DNA from: Candidatus Aminicenantes bacterium UBA4085
GTDB lineage: Bacteria > Acidobacteriota > Aminicenantia > Aminicenantales > UBA4085
Reading direction: 5' to 3'
Assembly (NCBI GenBank): GCA_002383325.1
Contig: DFYJ01000038.1
Span: forward strand, 14,573-20,854
DNA length: 6,282 bases
In this document: positions 1 through 6,200 of the stretch, piece by piece
How positions within the stretch are numbered: the stretch's first letter is position 1
Layout: each line of letters starts with the position of its first letter
Position numbers and translations under genes: made by a program
The notes under the pieces: generated by a model
Database searches by the model: none
Seen by the model: the letters and a program-made list of their open reading frames with translations, nothing else
Told to the model about the DNA's origin: nothing

Positions 1-1737
1 AGGGATGACATTCCCCCGATCCGTATCTGCGAAACGCTCCCGCCCCGCAGCGTGAGCAAGCCGGAAGCGGGCCGGCGGATTATCGACTTCGGGCGGAACT
101 TTACGGGATGGGTCCGGATCTCCGGCCGCGGGCCGGCCGGGGCCCGAATTGCGGTCCGGCATGCTGAGCTCAAGGACGAGGCGGGCGGGATCAACGTCTC
201 GCCCAACCAGGGAGCGGCGGCGACCGATATCTATATCTTCGCCGGGCGCGGGAAGGAAAGCCACGAGCCTCGCTTCACCCAGCACGGCTTCCGCTACGCC
301 GAGATCAGCGGACCCGAGGACGTCCTCAAGAGAGTCGGGGTCGAGGGCCGGGTGGTCCACACGGATGTCGCAACGACCGGGGCTTTCGGGTGCGGACGCC
401 CGGTCGTCAATGCCATCCACCGGAATGTCCGGCGCGGCCTGCTGTCGAACTTCATGGGCATGCCCACCGACTGCCCGCAGAGGGACGAGCGGCAGGGCTG
501 GATGGCCGATGCGCACCTGGCGGCCGAGGCGGCCATCCTGAATTACGACATGGCGGACTTCTACAGGAAGTTCCTGCGCGACATCCGCGACGCCCAGGAC
601 CGGCGGGGGCGCATCCCCGATTTCGTGCCGGCCTTCCTGGCCAGGTTCGCCCCGGCCGATCCGGCCTGGGGCTCGGCCTATGTCACCATCGCCTGGCTGC
701 TCTACTGGTACTACGGCGACAGGGAGACGCTCGCGGAGCACTACGGCGGGCTGGCCCGTTATGTGGATTTTCTGGCCTCGAGCGCCCGCGGCCATATCAT
801 CGAGGACCTGGGCAAGTACGGCGACTGGTGCCCGCCGGGGAGCATCGCCCCCAAGAAGGCCAGCCTGGCCCTGACCTCGACCTGGTTCTACGCCCACGAC
901 ACCATCTTCCTGGCCAGGATCGCGCGGGCGCTGGGACGGCGGGAGGAGGCGGGACGCTTGGAGACGAGGGCGGCGGCGATCGCCGGGGCCTTCAACGCCC
1001 GATTCCTGAAAGGCGGGCAGTACGAAGTGCCGCGCTCGGGACCGGTCGATCTCCTGCCGGGCCAGACATCCAACGCCCTCCCGCTTTGGCTGGGCATCGT
1101 ACCGGGAGCGGCCCGCAAGAGCGTCTTCGCCGCCTTGGAGAAGGCCGTCACCGCCGATCAGGACTATCACCTCGACACCGGGATCCTGGGAACGCGGTTC
1201 CTGCTGGAGGCTTTAAGCCGGGGCGGGCGGACCGACGCCGCCTTCCGGGTCGTGGCCCAGACGAGCTACCCGGGCTGGGGCTACATGGTCCGGGAAGGCG
1301 CGACGACCCTCTGGGAGCGATGGGAAAAGATCACCGGCGGCGGTATGAACTCACACAATCACATCATGTCCGGCAGTGTCGACGCCTGGCTCTACAAGCA
1401 CCTGGCCGGCGTGCGCTGCGCGGCTCCCGGGTGGCGGAAGGCCGTGATCGAGCCGCCGCTCGTCGAGGGCTGCCGATGGGCCCGGGCCTCGATCAAAACG
1501 GGCGGGGGGAAGCTGTCGGCGGCGTGGGAAAGGCGGCCCGGCGAATTCCGGCTGGATGTCCGAGTCCCCGCCGGAACGGAGGCCGAGGTCCGCATCCCCC
1601 TGATCTCGGCTGGCGCTTCGGTGGAGGACGAGCGAGGGCCCGTCAAGGGAATCCGGAGGGGCGGCCGCCTCGTCCTCAAGCTCCGCGGCGCCTCCCGCCG
1701 CCTCATAGTTAGGGGGACACCATACATAACTCCCTAA
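1..1737 (+). CDS. Alpha-L-rhamnosidase, GH78 family (5' truncated by window edge)
   Basis: This gene encodes the last 578 residues of an inverting glycoside hydrolase that releases terminal alpha-L-rhamnose from plant or microbial glycans. The frame is open from base 1, and the first codons (PPIRICETLPP) already match the family, so the GTG at 52 is internal. Counted from base 1, residues 1-115 form a beta-sandwich (IDFGRNFTGW), about 120-475 the (alpha/alpha)6 catalytic barrel, and about 475-565 the C-terminal beta domain. The family motif DCPQRDERQGW is at 469-501; the Glu of RDE (residue 163) is the expected general acid, and the Glu of TTLWERW (residue 439) the expected general base. A conserved YGDW follows the first motif. 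The N-terminal domains and any signal peptide lie outside the window, so location is unknown. The final nine codons lie inside a repeat element, so the natural C-terminus was probably altered. Confidence 0.93.
   Translation, partial: RDDIPPIRICETLPPRSVSKPEAGRRIIDFGRNFTGWVRISGRGPAGARIAVRHAELKDEAGGINVSPNQGAAATDIYIFAGRGKESHEPRFTQHGFRYAEISGPEDVLKRVGVEGRVVHTDVATTGAFGCGRPVVNAIHRNVRRGLLSNFMGMPTDCPQRDERQGWMADAHLAAEAAILNYDMADFYRKFLRDIRDAQDRRGRIPDFVPAFLARFAPADPAWGSAYVTIAWLLYWYYGDRETLAEHYGGLARYVDFLASSARGHIIEDLGKYGDWCPPGSIAPKKASLALTSTWFYAHDTIFLARIARALGRREEAGRLETRAAAIAGAFNARFLKGGQYEVPRSGPVDLLPGQTSNALPLWLGIVPGAARKSVFAALEKAVTADQDYHLDTGILGTRFLLEALSRGGRTDAAFRVVAQTSYPGWGYMVREGATTLWERWEKITGGGMNSHNHIMSGSVDAWLYKHLAGVRCAAPGWRKAVIEPPLVEGCRWARASIKTGGGKLSAAWERRPGEFRLDVRVPAGTEAEVRIPLISAGASVEDERGPVKGIRRGGRLVLKLRGASRRLIVRGTPYITP
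1708..1734 (-). repeat. Inverted copy A of the 27-41 bp repeat
   Basis: Read on the minus strand, this copy matches 1869-1895 at 25 of 27 bases, including an uninterrupted TTATGTATGGTGTCCCCC core. It lies inside the rhamnosidase reading frame and encodes the last nine residues (VRGTPYITP), with the TAA stop directly after it. Confidence 0.85.
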
Positions 1738-1803
1738 TTCGGAAGAGCCTCTGGCTGTAAAAGATATATTTTCGAATCGCAATTTCGGTGTCGCAAAAAT
1801 GGA

Positions 1804-1844
1804 CGTCAACAAAAAGTTCGGGAATTACGTATACTGTCCCCCTA
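1804..1844 (+). repeat. Direct copy B of the 41 bp repeat
   Basis: It is identical to copy C (offset 49 bp) at 37 of 41 positions; the differences are at 1810, 1828, 1833 and 1834. It runs from CGTCAA through AAAAAGTTCGGGAATTA to GTCCCCCTA. The GGGA...TCCC ends and the central TACGTA/GTATAC make it a weak imperfect palindrome of its own. Confidence 0.85.
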
Positions 1845-1852
1845 TCTATCGG

Positions 1853-1893
1853 CGTCAATAAAAAGTTCGGGAATTATGTATGGTGTCCCCCTA
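1853..1893 (+). repeat. Direct copy C of the 41 bp repeat
   Basis: This is the second direct copy, 37 of 41 identical to copy B, with a start-to-start distance of 49 bp. Its right part (1869-1895) pairs with inverted copy A. It ends five bases before the Shine-Dalgarno sequence of the disulfide oxidoreductase gene, so the repeat forms most of that gene's upstream region. Confidence 0.85.
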
Positions 1894-1897
1894 ATTG

Positions 1898-1904
1898 AAG
1901 GAGG
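1898..1904 (+). promoter_or_regulatory. Strong Shine-Dalgarno that decides the 1910 start
   Basis: AAGGAGG, a full match to the anti-Shine-Dalgarno core, ends five bases before the ATG at 1910. This selects that ATG over the in-frame TTG at 1895, which would itself overlap the ribosome binding site. Confidence 0.85.
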
Positions 1905-1909
1905 TAAAA

Positions 1910-2602
1910 ATGGAAATCCTCAACAAAGACGTGAGCGAGGCCACCCGGAAGCGCTTCGAGGACCTGGCGGACAGCGTCAAGATCCTCCACTTCACCCAGG
2001 AGCCGTCGCGCCTTGTTCTGCTCAACCCCCTGCAGGGGCAGGAATGCGCCTTCTGCAAGGAGACCAAGCAGCTGCTGCATGAGGTGGCCGCCCTCTCGGA
2101 CAAGATCGACCTCCAAGTCTTCGATTTCAAGGCGGACAAGGAGACCGCGGCAGCCTATGGCATCGATAAGATCCCGGCCACGGTGATCATGGGTGATCAG
2201 GATTACGGCATCCGCATCTACGGCATCCCCTCCGGCTACGAGTATCAGACACTGATCGACGGCATCGTGGACGTCTCCCGGCGGGATTCCGGTCTGGCGG
2301 AGACGACTCGGAAGGCCCTCCAAGCCGTCGACAAGGACATCCGCATCCAGGTATTCGTCACCCCCACCTGCCCCTATTGCGGGATGGCCGTGCGGCTGGC
2401 CCACCAATTCGCCATAGAGTCGCCCCGGATCAGAGGCGAAATGGTCGAGTCCACCGAGTTCCCCCACCTTTCCAATAAGTACAGTGTTTACGGCGTGCCC
2501 AAGACGATTGTCAACGAAACCACCCATTTCGAGGGCGCGGTGCCTGAAGAGGTCTTCTTACAAAACGTCTTGAAGGCCCTTACCGACACAGAATCCAAGT
2601 AA
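1910..2602 (+). CDS. Protein disulfide oxidoreductase, tandem thioredoxin/glutaredoxin folds
   Basis: A 230-residue cytoplasmic thiol-disulfide oxidoreductase of the glutaredoxin-like PDO family, close to the usual length of about 225-230. Two thioredoxin folds are arranged in tandem. The N-terminal unit (about 1-115) has the redox site CAFC at 46-49 and its cis-proline at P89 (KIPATV). The C-terminal unit (about 125-230) has CPYC at 154-157 and its cis-proline at P197 (GVPKT). There is no signal peptide or membrane segment. Family members form, reduce or isomerise disulfides and are commonly reduced by a thioredoxin reductase, but no reductase gene lies in this window. The N-terminal site is CAFC, whereas archaeal members often have CQYC there. 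The start is the ATG five bases after AAGGAGG. No clear promoter is visible: the upstream DNA is the repeat block, so expression may come from within it or by read-through from the rhamnosidase gene. Confidence 0.9.
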   Translation: MEILNKDVSEATRKRFEDLADSVKILHFTQEPSRLVLLNPLQGQECAFCKETKQLLHEVAALSDKIDLQVFDFKADKETAAAYGIDKIPATVIMGDQDYGIRIYGIPSGYEYQTLIDGIVDVSRRDSGLAETTRKALQAVDKDIRIQVFVTPTCPYCGMAVRLAHQFAIESPRIRGEMVESTEFPHLSNKYSVYGVPKTIVNETTHFEGAVPEEVFLQNVLKALTDTESK

Positions 2603-2723
2603 TATCTTGATATGTCTTTCATGTTGACGCAAGCGATCTGGTGAATAAACCGCATACTATTTAAAATAAAGAGGATATTCATCTTCAACCGCGTTTTTTG
2701 AGCGTCGTGAGCCCCATTTCCAT
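2603..2723. other. AT-rich intergenic stretch, no gene seen
   Basis: This spacer between the disulfide oxidoreductase gene and the promoter of the next operon is markedly richer in A+T than the genes. It contains a small palindrome ATATC-TT-GATAT just after the stop (2602-2613). There is also a 6-bp stem with one G-U pair (2671-2676 with 2681-2686), followed seven bases later by six T (2694-2699). The latter is at best a poor intrinsic terminator because the T-run is not adjacent to the stem. No convincing small ORF was found. Confidence 0.5.
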
Positions 2724-2751
2724 TTGACATCATTACAATCGGTGCTATAAT
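2724..2751 (+). promoter_or_regulatory. Consensus sigma70-type promoter with near-leaderless start
   Basis: TTGACA (2724-2729) and TATAAT (2746-2751) match both consensus hexamers perfectly and are separated by 16 bp. The ATG of the downstream phosphohydrolase begins 12 bases after the -10 box. A transcript starting the usual 6-8 bases after the -10 would have a 5' leader of only about 4-6 nt and no room for a Shine-Dalgarno sequence. Both boxes lie in an AT-rich spacer upstream of a three-gene operon. Confidence 0.85.
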
Positions 2752-2763
2752 AGGCCGAATTCC

Positions 2764-4059
2764 ATGGCTATCCTCAAGAAAAAAAAGGAAAACCGTGTTT
2801 GCGTCATCGGCCTGGACGGGGTTCCCTTCGGGCTGATCAAGGACCTGGCCGAGAAGGGCGTCATGTCCACCCTCGGCCGGTTCATCGACGCCGGCCACCT
2901 GCACAAGATGAAGGCCAGCCTGCCGGAGGTCTCGGCCGTCTCCTGGACCAACTTCATGACCGGGACCAACCCGGGCACCCACGGCATCTTCGGCTTCACC
3001 GATCTGAAGCCCAAGTCCTACGAGATCCGTTTCCCCAACTTCGCCGACGTCAAGGCGCCCGTCTTTTGGGACGAGCTCGGCCGACGGGGCAAGAAGTGCG
3101 TGGTCATCAACCAGCCCTCGACCTACCCGGCCCGCCCGATCAACGGCGTCTTGATCTCCGGTTTCGTGGCCGTGGACCTGGCCAAGTCCGTCTATCCCCC
3201 GGACCTCAGGCAGCCCCTGGAACAGGCCGGCTACCAGATCGACATCGACACCATCAAGGCCCGCGAGAACCACACCTTCCTATGGAATGAGCTGATCAAA
3301 ACCATGATGGGCCGCCAAAAGGCCCTGAACATGTTCTGGGAAGACACCTGGGACTATTTCGAGATCGTCTTCACCGGAACCGACCGCCTGCACCACTACC
3401 TCTGGCCGGCGGTGATCTACCCCGATCATCCCCACCACCAAAACGTCCTCGAGTACTACCGCCAGATCGACCGGGTCATCAACAAGCTCACCACCACCTT
3501 CCGCAAGACGCCGACCGACGACGAGAATATCTTCTTCCTCTCCGACCACGGCTTTTGCGCCATCCAGCAGGAGGTCTACCTCAACGCCTGGCTGGAGAAA
3601 GAGCGCTTCCTCAAGTTCGCCAAGAGCCAGCCGGCCGGCCTGGAGGACATCTCGCCCAAGGCCGTGGCCTTCGCCCTCGATCCCAACCGCATCTACCTCC
3701 ACTATCGCGATCGCTACCCCAACGGCCAGGTCAAGCTGAGCGAGGCCAAGCCGATCAAAGAACAGATCATCCACAAGCTCAAGAAGCTCGAATACCAGGG
3801 CCGCAAGGTCGTGCGCGAGGTCTTCCCGGCCAAGGAGATCTACTCCGGCCCCCTGACGGCCAAGGGGCCCGATCTGATCGTCGTGTCCGAGCCGGGCTTC
3901 GATCTCAAGGGCTCGATCAAGAAGAAGGAGATTTTCGGCCACACGCCCGGTCTGCACGGCATGCACACCTGGGACGACGCCTTCTTCCTGGCCAAGAACG
4001 ACTTCGGGGCCTCGCTGGCCATTCAGGACACGGCCAAGATCATTATGGACCGCTTCTGA
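2764..4059 (+). CDS. AlkP-superfamily phosphohydrolase, soluble (COG3379 / type I phosphodiesterase-like)
   Basis: A 431-residue metal-dependent phosphohydrolase or phosphodiesterase of the alkaline phosphatase superfamily; the substrate is unknown. Expected metal ligands are all visible: D18 in VIGLDG, D207 and H211 in TDRLHH, D261 and H262 in SDHGF, and H398 in GLHGMH. The nucleophile position, upstream of FMTGTNPGTHGIFGF, appears to be S57 in PEVSAVSW. A conserved EIYSGP...PDLIVV segment follows at 358-374. No signal peptide or membrane helix is present; the N-terminus is lysine-rich (AILKKKK), so the protein should be cytoplasmic. It lacks both the beta-rich insert and the C-terminal MDGRSLLP tail of its neighbour. 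ATG 2764 is the only start after the upstream in-frame stop at 2725 that retains the conserved N-terminal strand, and it has no Shine-Dalgarno. The stop overlaps the next start as TGATG. Confidence 0.88.
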   Translation: MAILKKKKENRVCVIGLDGVPFGLIKDLAEKGVMSTLGRFIDAGHLHKMKASLPEVSAVSWTNFMTGTNPGTHGIFGFTDLKPKSYEIRFPNFADVKAPVFWDELGRRGKKCVVINQPSTYPARPINGVLISGFVAVDLAKSVYPPDLRQPLEQAGYQIDIDTIKARENHTFLWNELIKTMMGRQKALNMFWEDTWDYFEIVFTGTDRLHHYLWPAVIYPDHPHHQNVLEYYRQIDRVINKLTTTFRKTPTDDENIFFLSDHGFCAIQQEVYLNAWLEKERFLKFAKSQPAGLEDISPKAVAFALDPNRIYLHYRDRYPNGQVKLSEAKPIKEQIIHKLKKLEYQGRKVVREVFPAKEIYSGPLTAKGPDLIVVSEPGFDLKGSIKKKEIFGHTPGLHGMHTWDDAFFLAKNDFGASLAIQDTAKIIMDRF

Positions 4060-6200
4060 TGTCCCTCCCGGGCCGCCCGACTCTTCGGCGTCTCGCCGGC
4101 ACGGCGGCGGCCCTCCTGGCGCTCGGCCTGCCCCTCTCCGCCTACATCGGGCCGGGGGCCGGGTTCGCCTTCCTGTCCTCCTTCCTGGTTCTCTTCCTGA
4201 CTTTCTTTTTGGCCGTCTTGTCGTTTCTCTCGTGGCCCTTCCGCCTCCTCTGGCGCCTGGTCCGCAGCGGCAAGGCTTACCGCGGCAGCCTGGTCGACCA
4301 GGTCGTGGTCGTCGGCCTGGACGGCATGGCCCCCGAGCTGGCCGAAAAGTGGATGGCCGAGGGCAAGCTGCCCCATCTGTCCAAGCTCAAGGCCGAGGGC
4401 TTCTACGACCGGCTTCAAACGACCACTCCGGCCATTTCGCCGGTGGCTTGGTCGTCCTTCATGACCGGGGCCAATCCCTCCAAACACAACATCTACGACT
4501 TCCTCAGCCGCGACCCCAAGACCTACCTGCCCGACCTGTCCTCGGCCCGCATCGGTCCGCCCAAGCGGACCCTCAAGCTGGGCCGCTATCGCGTGCCCCT
4601 GTCCAAGCCCGTCATCCAGGGCCTGCGCCGCAGCGTCCCGTTCTGGAAGCTTCTGGGCGACCGCGGCATCTTCTCCACCGTCCTGCGGGTACCGCTGACT
4701 TTCCCGGCCGAGCCGTTCAAGGGCCATCTCCTGTCCGGCATGTGCGCGCCCGACCTCAAGGGCAGCCAGGGCACTTTCGCCTTCTACACCAGCGATCCGG
4801 CCAAGATCGGGAAGCGCGAAGGCGGGGTCTTTTTCCCCGTCAAAGTCCGCGGCGGCCGGGTGGAGACCTTCCTCTCCGGGCCCGAGAACACCATGCTGGA
4901 GAAGCCGGTCGAGATCCGTCTGCCGATGCGCATCGCCCTGGACAAGGCCCGCAGCCAGGCGACGGTGGAGGTCTCCGGCCGCAAGCTGCGGCTGAAGAAG
5001 GGCGAGTTCTCGCCCTGGGTTCCGCTGACCTTCAAACCCGGCTTGGGGATCAAGATCCGCGGCATCGCCCGCTTCCTCGTCTCCCAGATCGAGCCGCACT
5101 TCGAGATGTACGTCACTCCGCTCAACATCGACCCGGCCAAGCCGGCCCTGCCGATCTCCCACCCCTTCATCTACTCGGTCTACCTGGCCAAGCTCCTGGG
5201 CTCCTTCATCACCCTGGGCGAGGCCAACGACACCTGGGCCCTCAACGAGGGCGCCCTTTCGGAGCGCGACTTCCTGACCCTGACCTACGCCAACCACGAC
5301 GAGTGGGAGCGGATGTTCTTCAACGCCCTGGCCAAGACCCGGCGCGGCTTCGCCGCGTGCGTCTTCGAGACGACCGACAGCTTGTCCCACATGTTCTGGC
5401 GCTACCTGGACAAGGACCATCCGGCTCTCCAGGCCGGGCCGGCCGAGATGAGCGCCCAGGTCATGGAGGATCTCTTCGTCCGCATGGACGCGATGATCGG
5501 CCGGGTGCGCGCAGCCATGAGCCCCCGCAGCGCCTTGTTCATCATGTCCGACCACGGCTTCAAGCCCTTCCGCCGCGGTGTCAACCTCAACGCTTGGCTC
5601 CTTCGCCGCGGCTACCTGGCCCTCAAGGAAGGCGCCGACGGCCGGGAGGAGTGGTTCAAGGGCGTGGACTGGTCCCGGACCAGAGCCTATGCCCTGGGGC
5701 TGGGCGGCGTCTACCTGAACCAAAAGGGCCGCGAGGCGCAGGGCGTGGTAGCCCCGGGCGAGGAGGCCAAGGCCCTGCGGCGGGAGCTGCGGGCCTTGCT
5801 GACCGGGCTCAGGGACGAAGCCCGAGGGGGGACCGCCATCAATCGGGTCTACGACCGGGATGAGATCTACTCCGGCCCCTACCGGGACAACTCCCCCGAC
5901 CTGATCATCGGCTACAACGAGGGATACCGGGCTTCCTGGGAGTCCGTGACGGGTGTGGCCGAAGCCGAAATCTTCTCCGACAACACCAAGTGCTGGAGCG
6001 GCGACCACTGCATCGACCCGGCCTGCGTGCCGGGGGTGCTGTTCTCCAATCTCAAGCTGGCCGGCGGCGCCGCGCCGCCCTCGATCATGGACGTGGCCCC
6101 GACCGTGCTGGAGCTCTTCGGCCTGCCCGTCCCGGCCCACATGGACGGACGGTCGCTGCTGCCCAAGGCGCGGGCCGGCGGGAATGAAGTGAGATCATGA
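4059..6200 (+). CDS. Membrane-anchored AlkP-superfamily phosphohydrolase (COG3379-like)
   Basis: A 713-residue paralogue of the preceding protein with a membrane anchor. Residues 12-28 form a hydrophobic segment after a basic N-terminus, followed by AYIGPGAG (28-35), a second hydrophobic segment (about 36-58) and a basic stretch (62-75). The catalytic domain starts at VVVVGLDG (D88). The probable nucleophile is S127 in PAISPVAW. Other ligands are D440 and H444 (TTDSLSH), D498 and H499 (SDHGF), and H650 (SGDH). A beta-rich insert of about 150 residues (roughly 240-390) separates the two halves of the metal site. The C-terminus has DVAPTVLELFGLP and MDGRSLLP, typical of the superfamily. The positive-inside rule puts the catalytic domain in the cytoplasm. 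Its start overlaps the upstream stop by one base without a clear Shine-Dalgarno, suggesting translational coupling. The substrate cannot be inferred. Confidence 0.88.
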   Translation: MSLPGRPTLRRLAGTAAALLALGLPLSAYIGPGAGFAFLSSFLVLFLTFFLAVLSFLSWPFRLLWRLVRSGKAYRGSLVDQVVVVGLDGMAPELAEKWMAEGKLPHLSKLKAEGFYDRLQTTTPAISPVAWSSFMTGANPSKHNIYDFLSRDPKTYLPDLSSARIGPPKRTLKLGRYRVPLSKPVIQGLRRSVPFWKLLGDRGIFSTVLRVPLTFPAEPFKGHLLSGMCAPDLKGSQGTFAFYTSDPAKIGKREGGVFFPVKVRGGRVETFLSGPENTMLEKPVEIRLPMRIALDKARSQATVEVSGRKLRLKKGEFSPWVPLTFKPGLGIKIRGIARFLVSQIEPHFEMYVTPLNIDPAKPALPISHPFIYSVYLAKLLGSFITLGEANDTWALNEGALSERDFLTLTYANHDEWERMFFNALAKTRRGFAACVFETTDSLSHMFWRYLDKDHPALQAGPAEMSAQVMEDLFVRMDAMIGRVRAAMSPRSALFIMSDHGFKPFRRGVNLNAWLLRRGYLALKEGADGREEWFKGVDWSRTRAYALGLGGVYLNQKGREAQGVVAPGEEAKALRRELRALLTGLRDEARGGTAINRVYDRDEIYSGPYRDNSPDLIIGYNEGYRASWESVTGVAEAEIFSDNTKCWSGDHCIDPACVPGVLFSNLKLAGGAAPPSIMDVAPTVLELFGLPVPAHMDGRSLLPKARAGGNEVRS

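Larger units (their letters stand above)
1708..1895. mobile_element. REP/MITE-like repeat block without transposase
   Basis: A block of about 190 bp is bounded by an inverted repeat: 1708-1734 is the reverse complement of 1869-1895 with 25 of 27 positions identical. A further direct copy lies at 1804-1844. The core between the left copy and the middle copy (1735-1803) is AT-rich, unlike the flanking genes, and has no convincing coding capacity. Terminal inverted repeats around a short non-coding core are what non-autonomous elements look like. Repeats containing a GGGGACA...TATAC/TATGT core are, from memory, often found near IS200-like REP-associated transposases, but no such gene is present here. 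Target-site duplications were not identified. The long inverted repeat could also fold in RNA and act as a terminator or processing site. Confidence 0.45.

Noticed and set aside
52..54. GTG as the start of the rhamnosidase
   Set aside because: The frame is open to base 1, and the upstream codons continue the family's conserved PPIR segment, so the gene begins outside the window.
390..1712. A 440-codon + strand frame inside the rhamnosidase gene
   Set aside because: It is Arg/Pro/Gly-rich, low-complexity shadow translation of the GH78 frame, which carries clear catalytic motifs.
1351..1812. Minus-strand frame spanning the repeat block as a possible transposase remnant
   Set aside because: It has no transposase motif, and most of its length is antisense to the rhamnosidase C-terminal domain.
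1895..1909. TTG at 1895 as the start of the disulfide oxidoreductase
   Set aside because: It would place the ribosome binding site inside the coding sequence; ATG 1910 has AAGGAGG at the right distance.
2624..2660. TTGACG with TACTAT as a second promoter in the intergenic region
   Set aside because: The spacing of 25 bp is too long, and the alternative GAATAA at 2643-2648 is too close.
2671..2699. Possible intrinsic terminator after the disulfide oxidoreductase gene
   Set aside because: The stem has only six pairs with one G-U, and the T-run starts seven bases after it, so it is too weak to annotate as a terminator.
3555..4058. In-frame upstream extension of the membrane phosphohydrolase frame
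   Set aside because: These codons lie under the conserved C-terminal half of the soluble paralogue in another frame; the ATG at 4059 directly precedes the signal-like N-terminus.
4023..6140. A 705-codon open frame on the minus strand opposite the membrane phosphohydrolase
   Set aside because: It mirrors the third-position GC bias of a well-supported gene on the + strand and is rich in Gly, Val, Asp, Leu and Gln without recognisable motifs.
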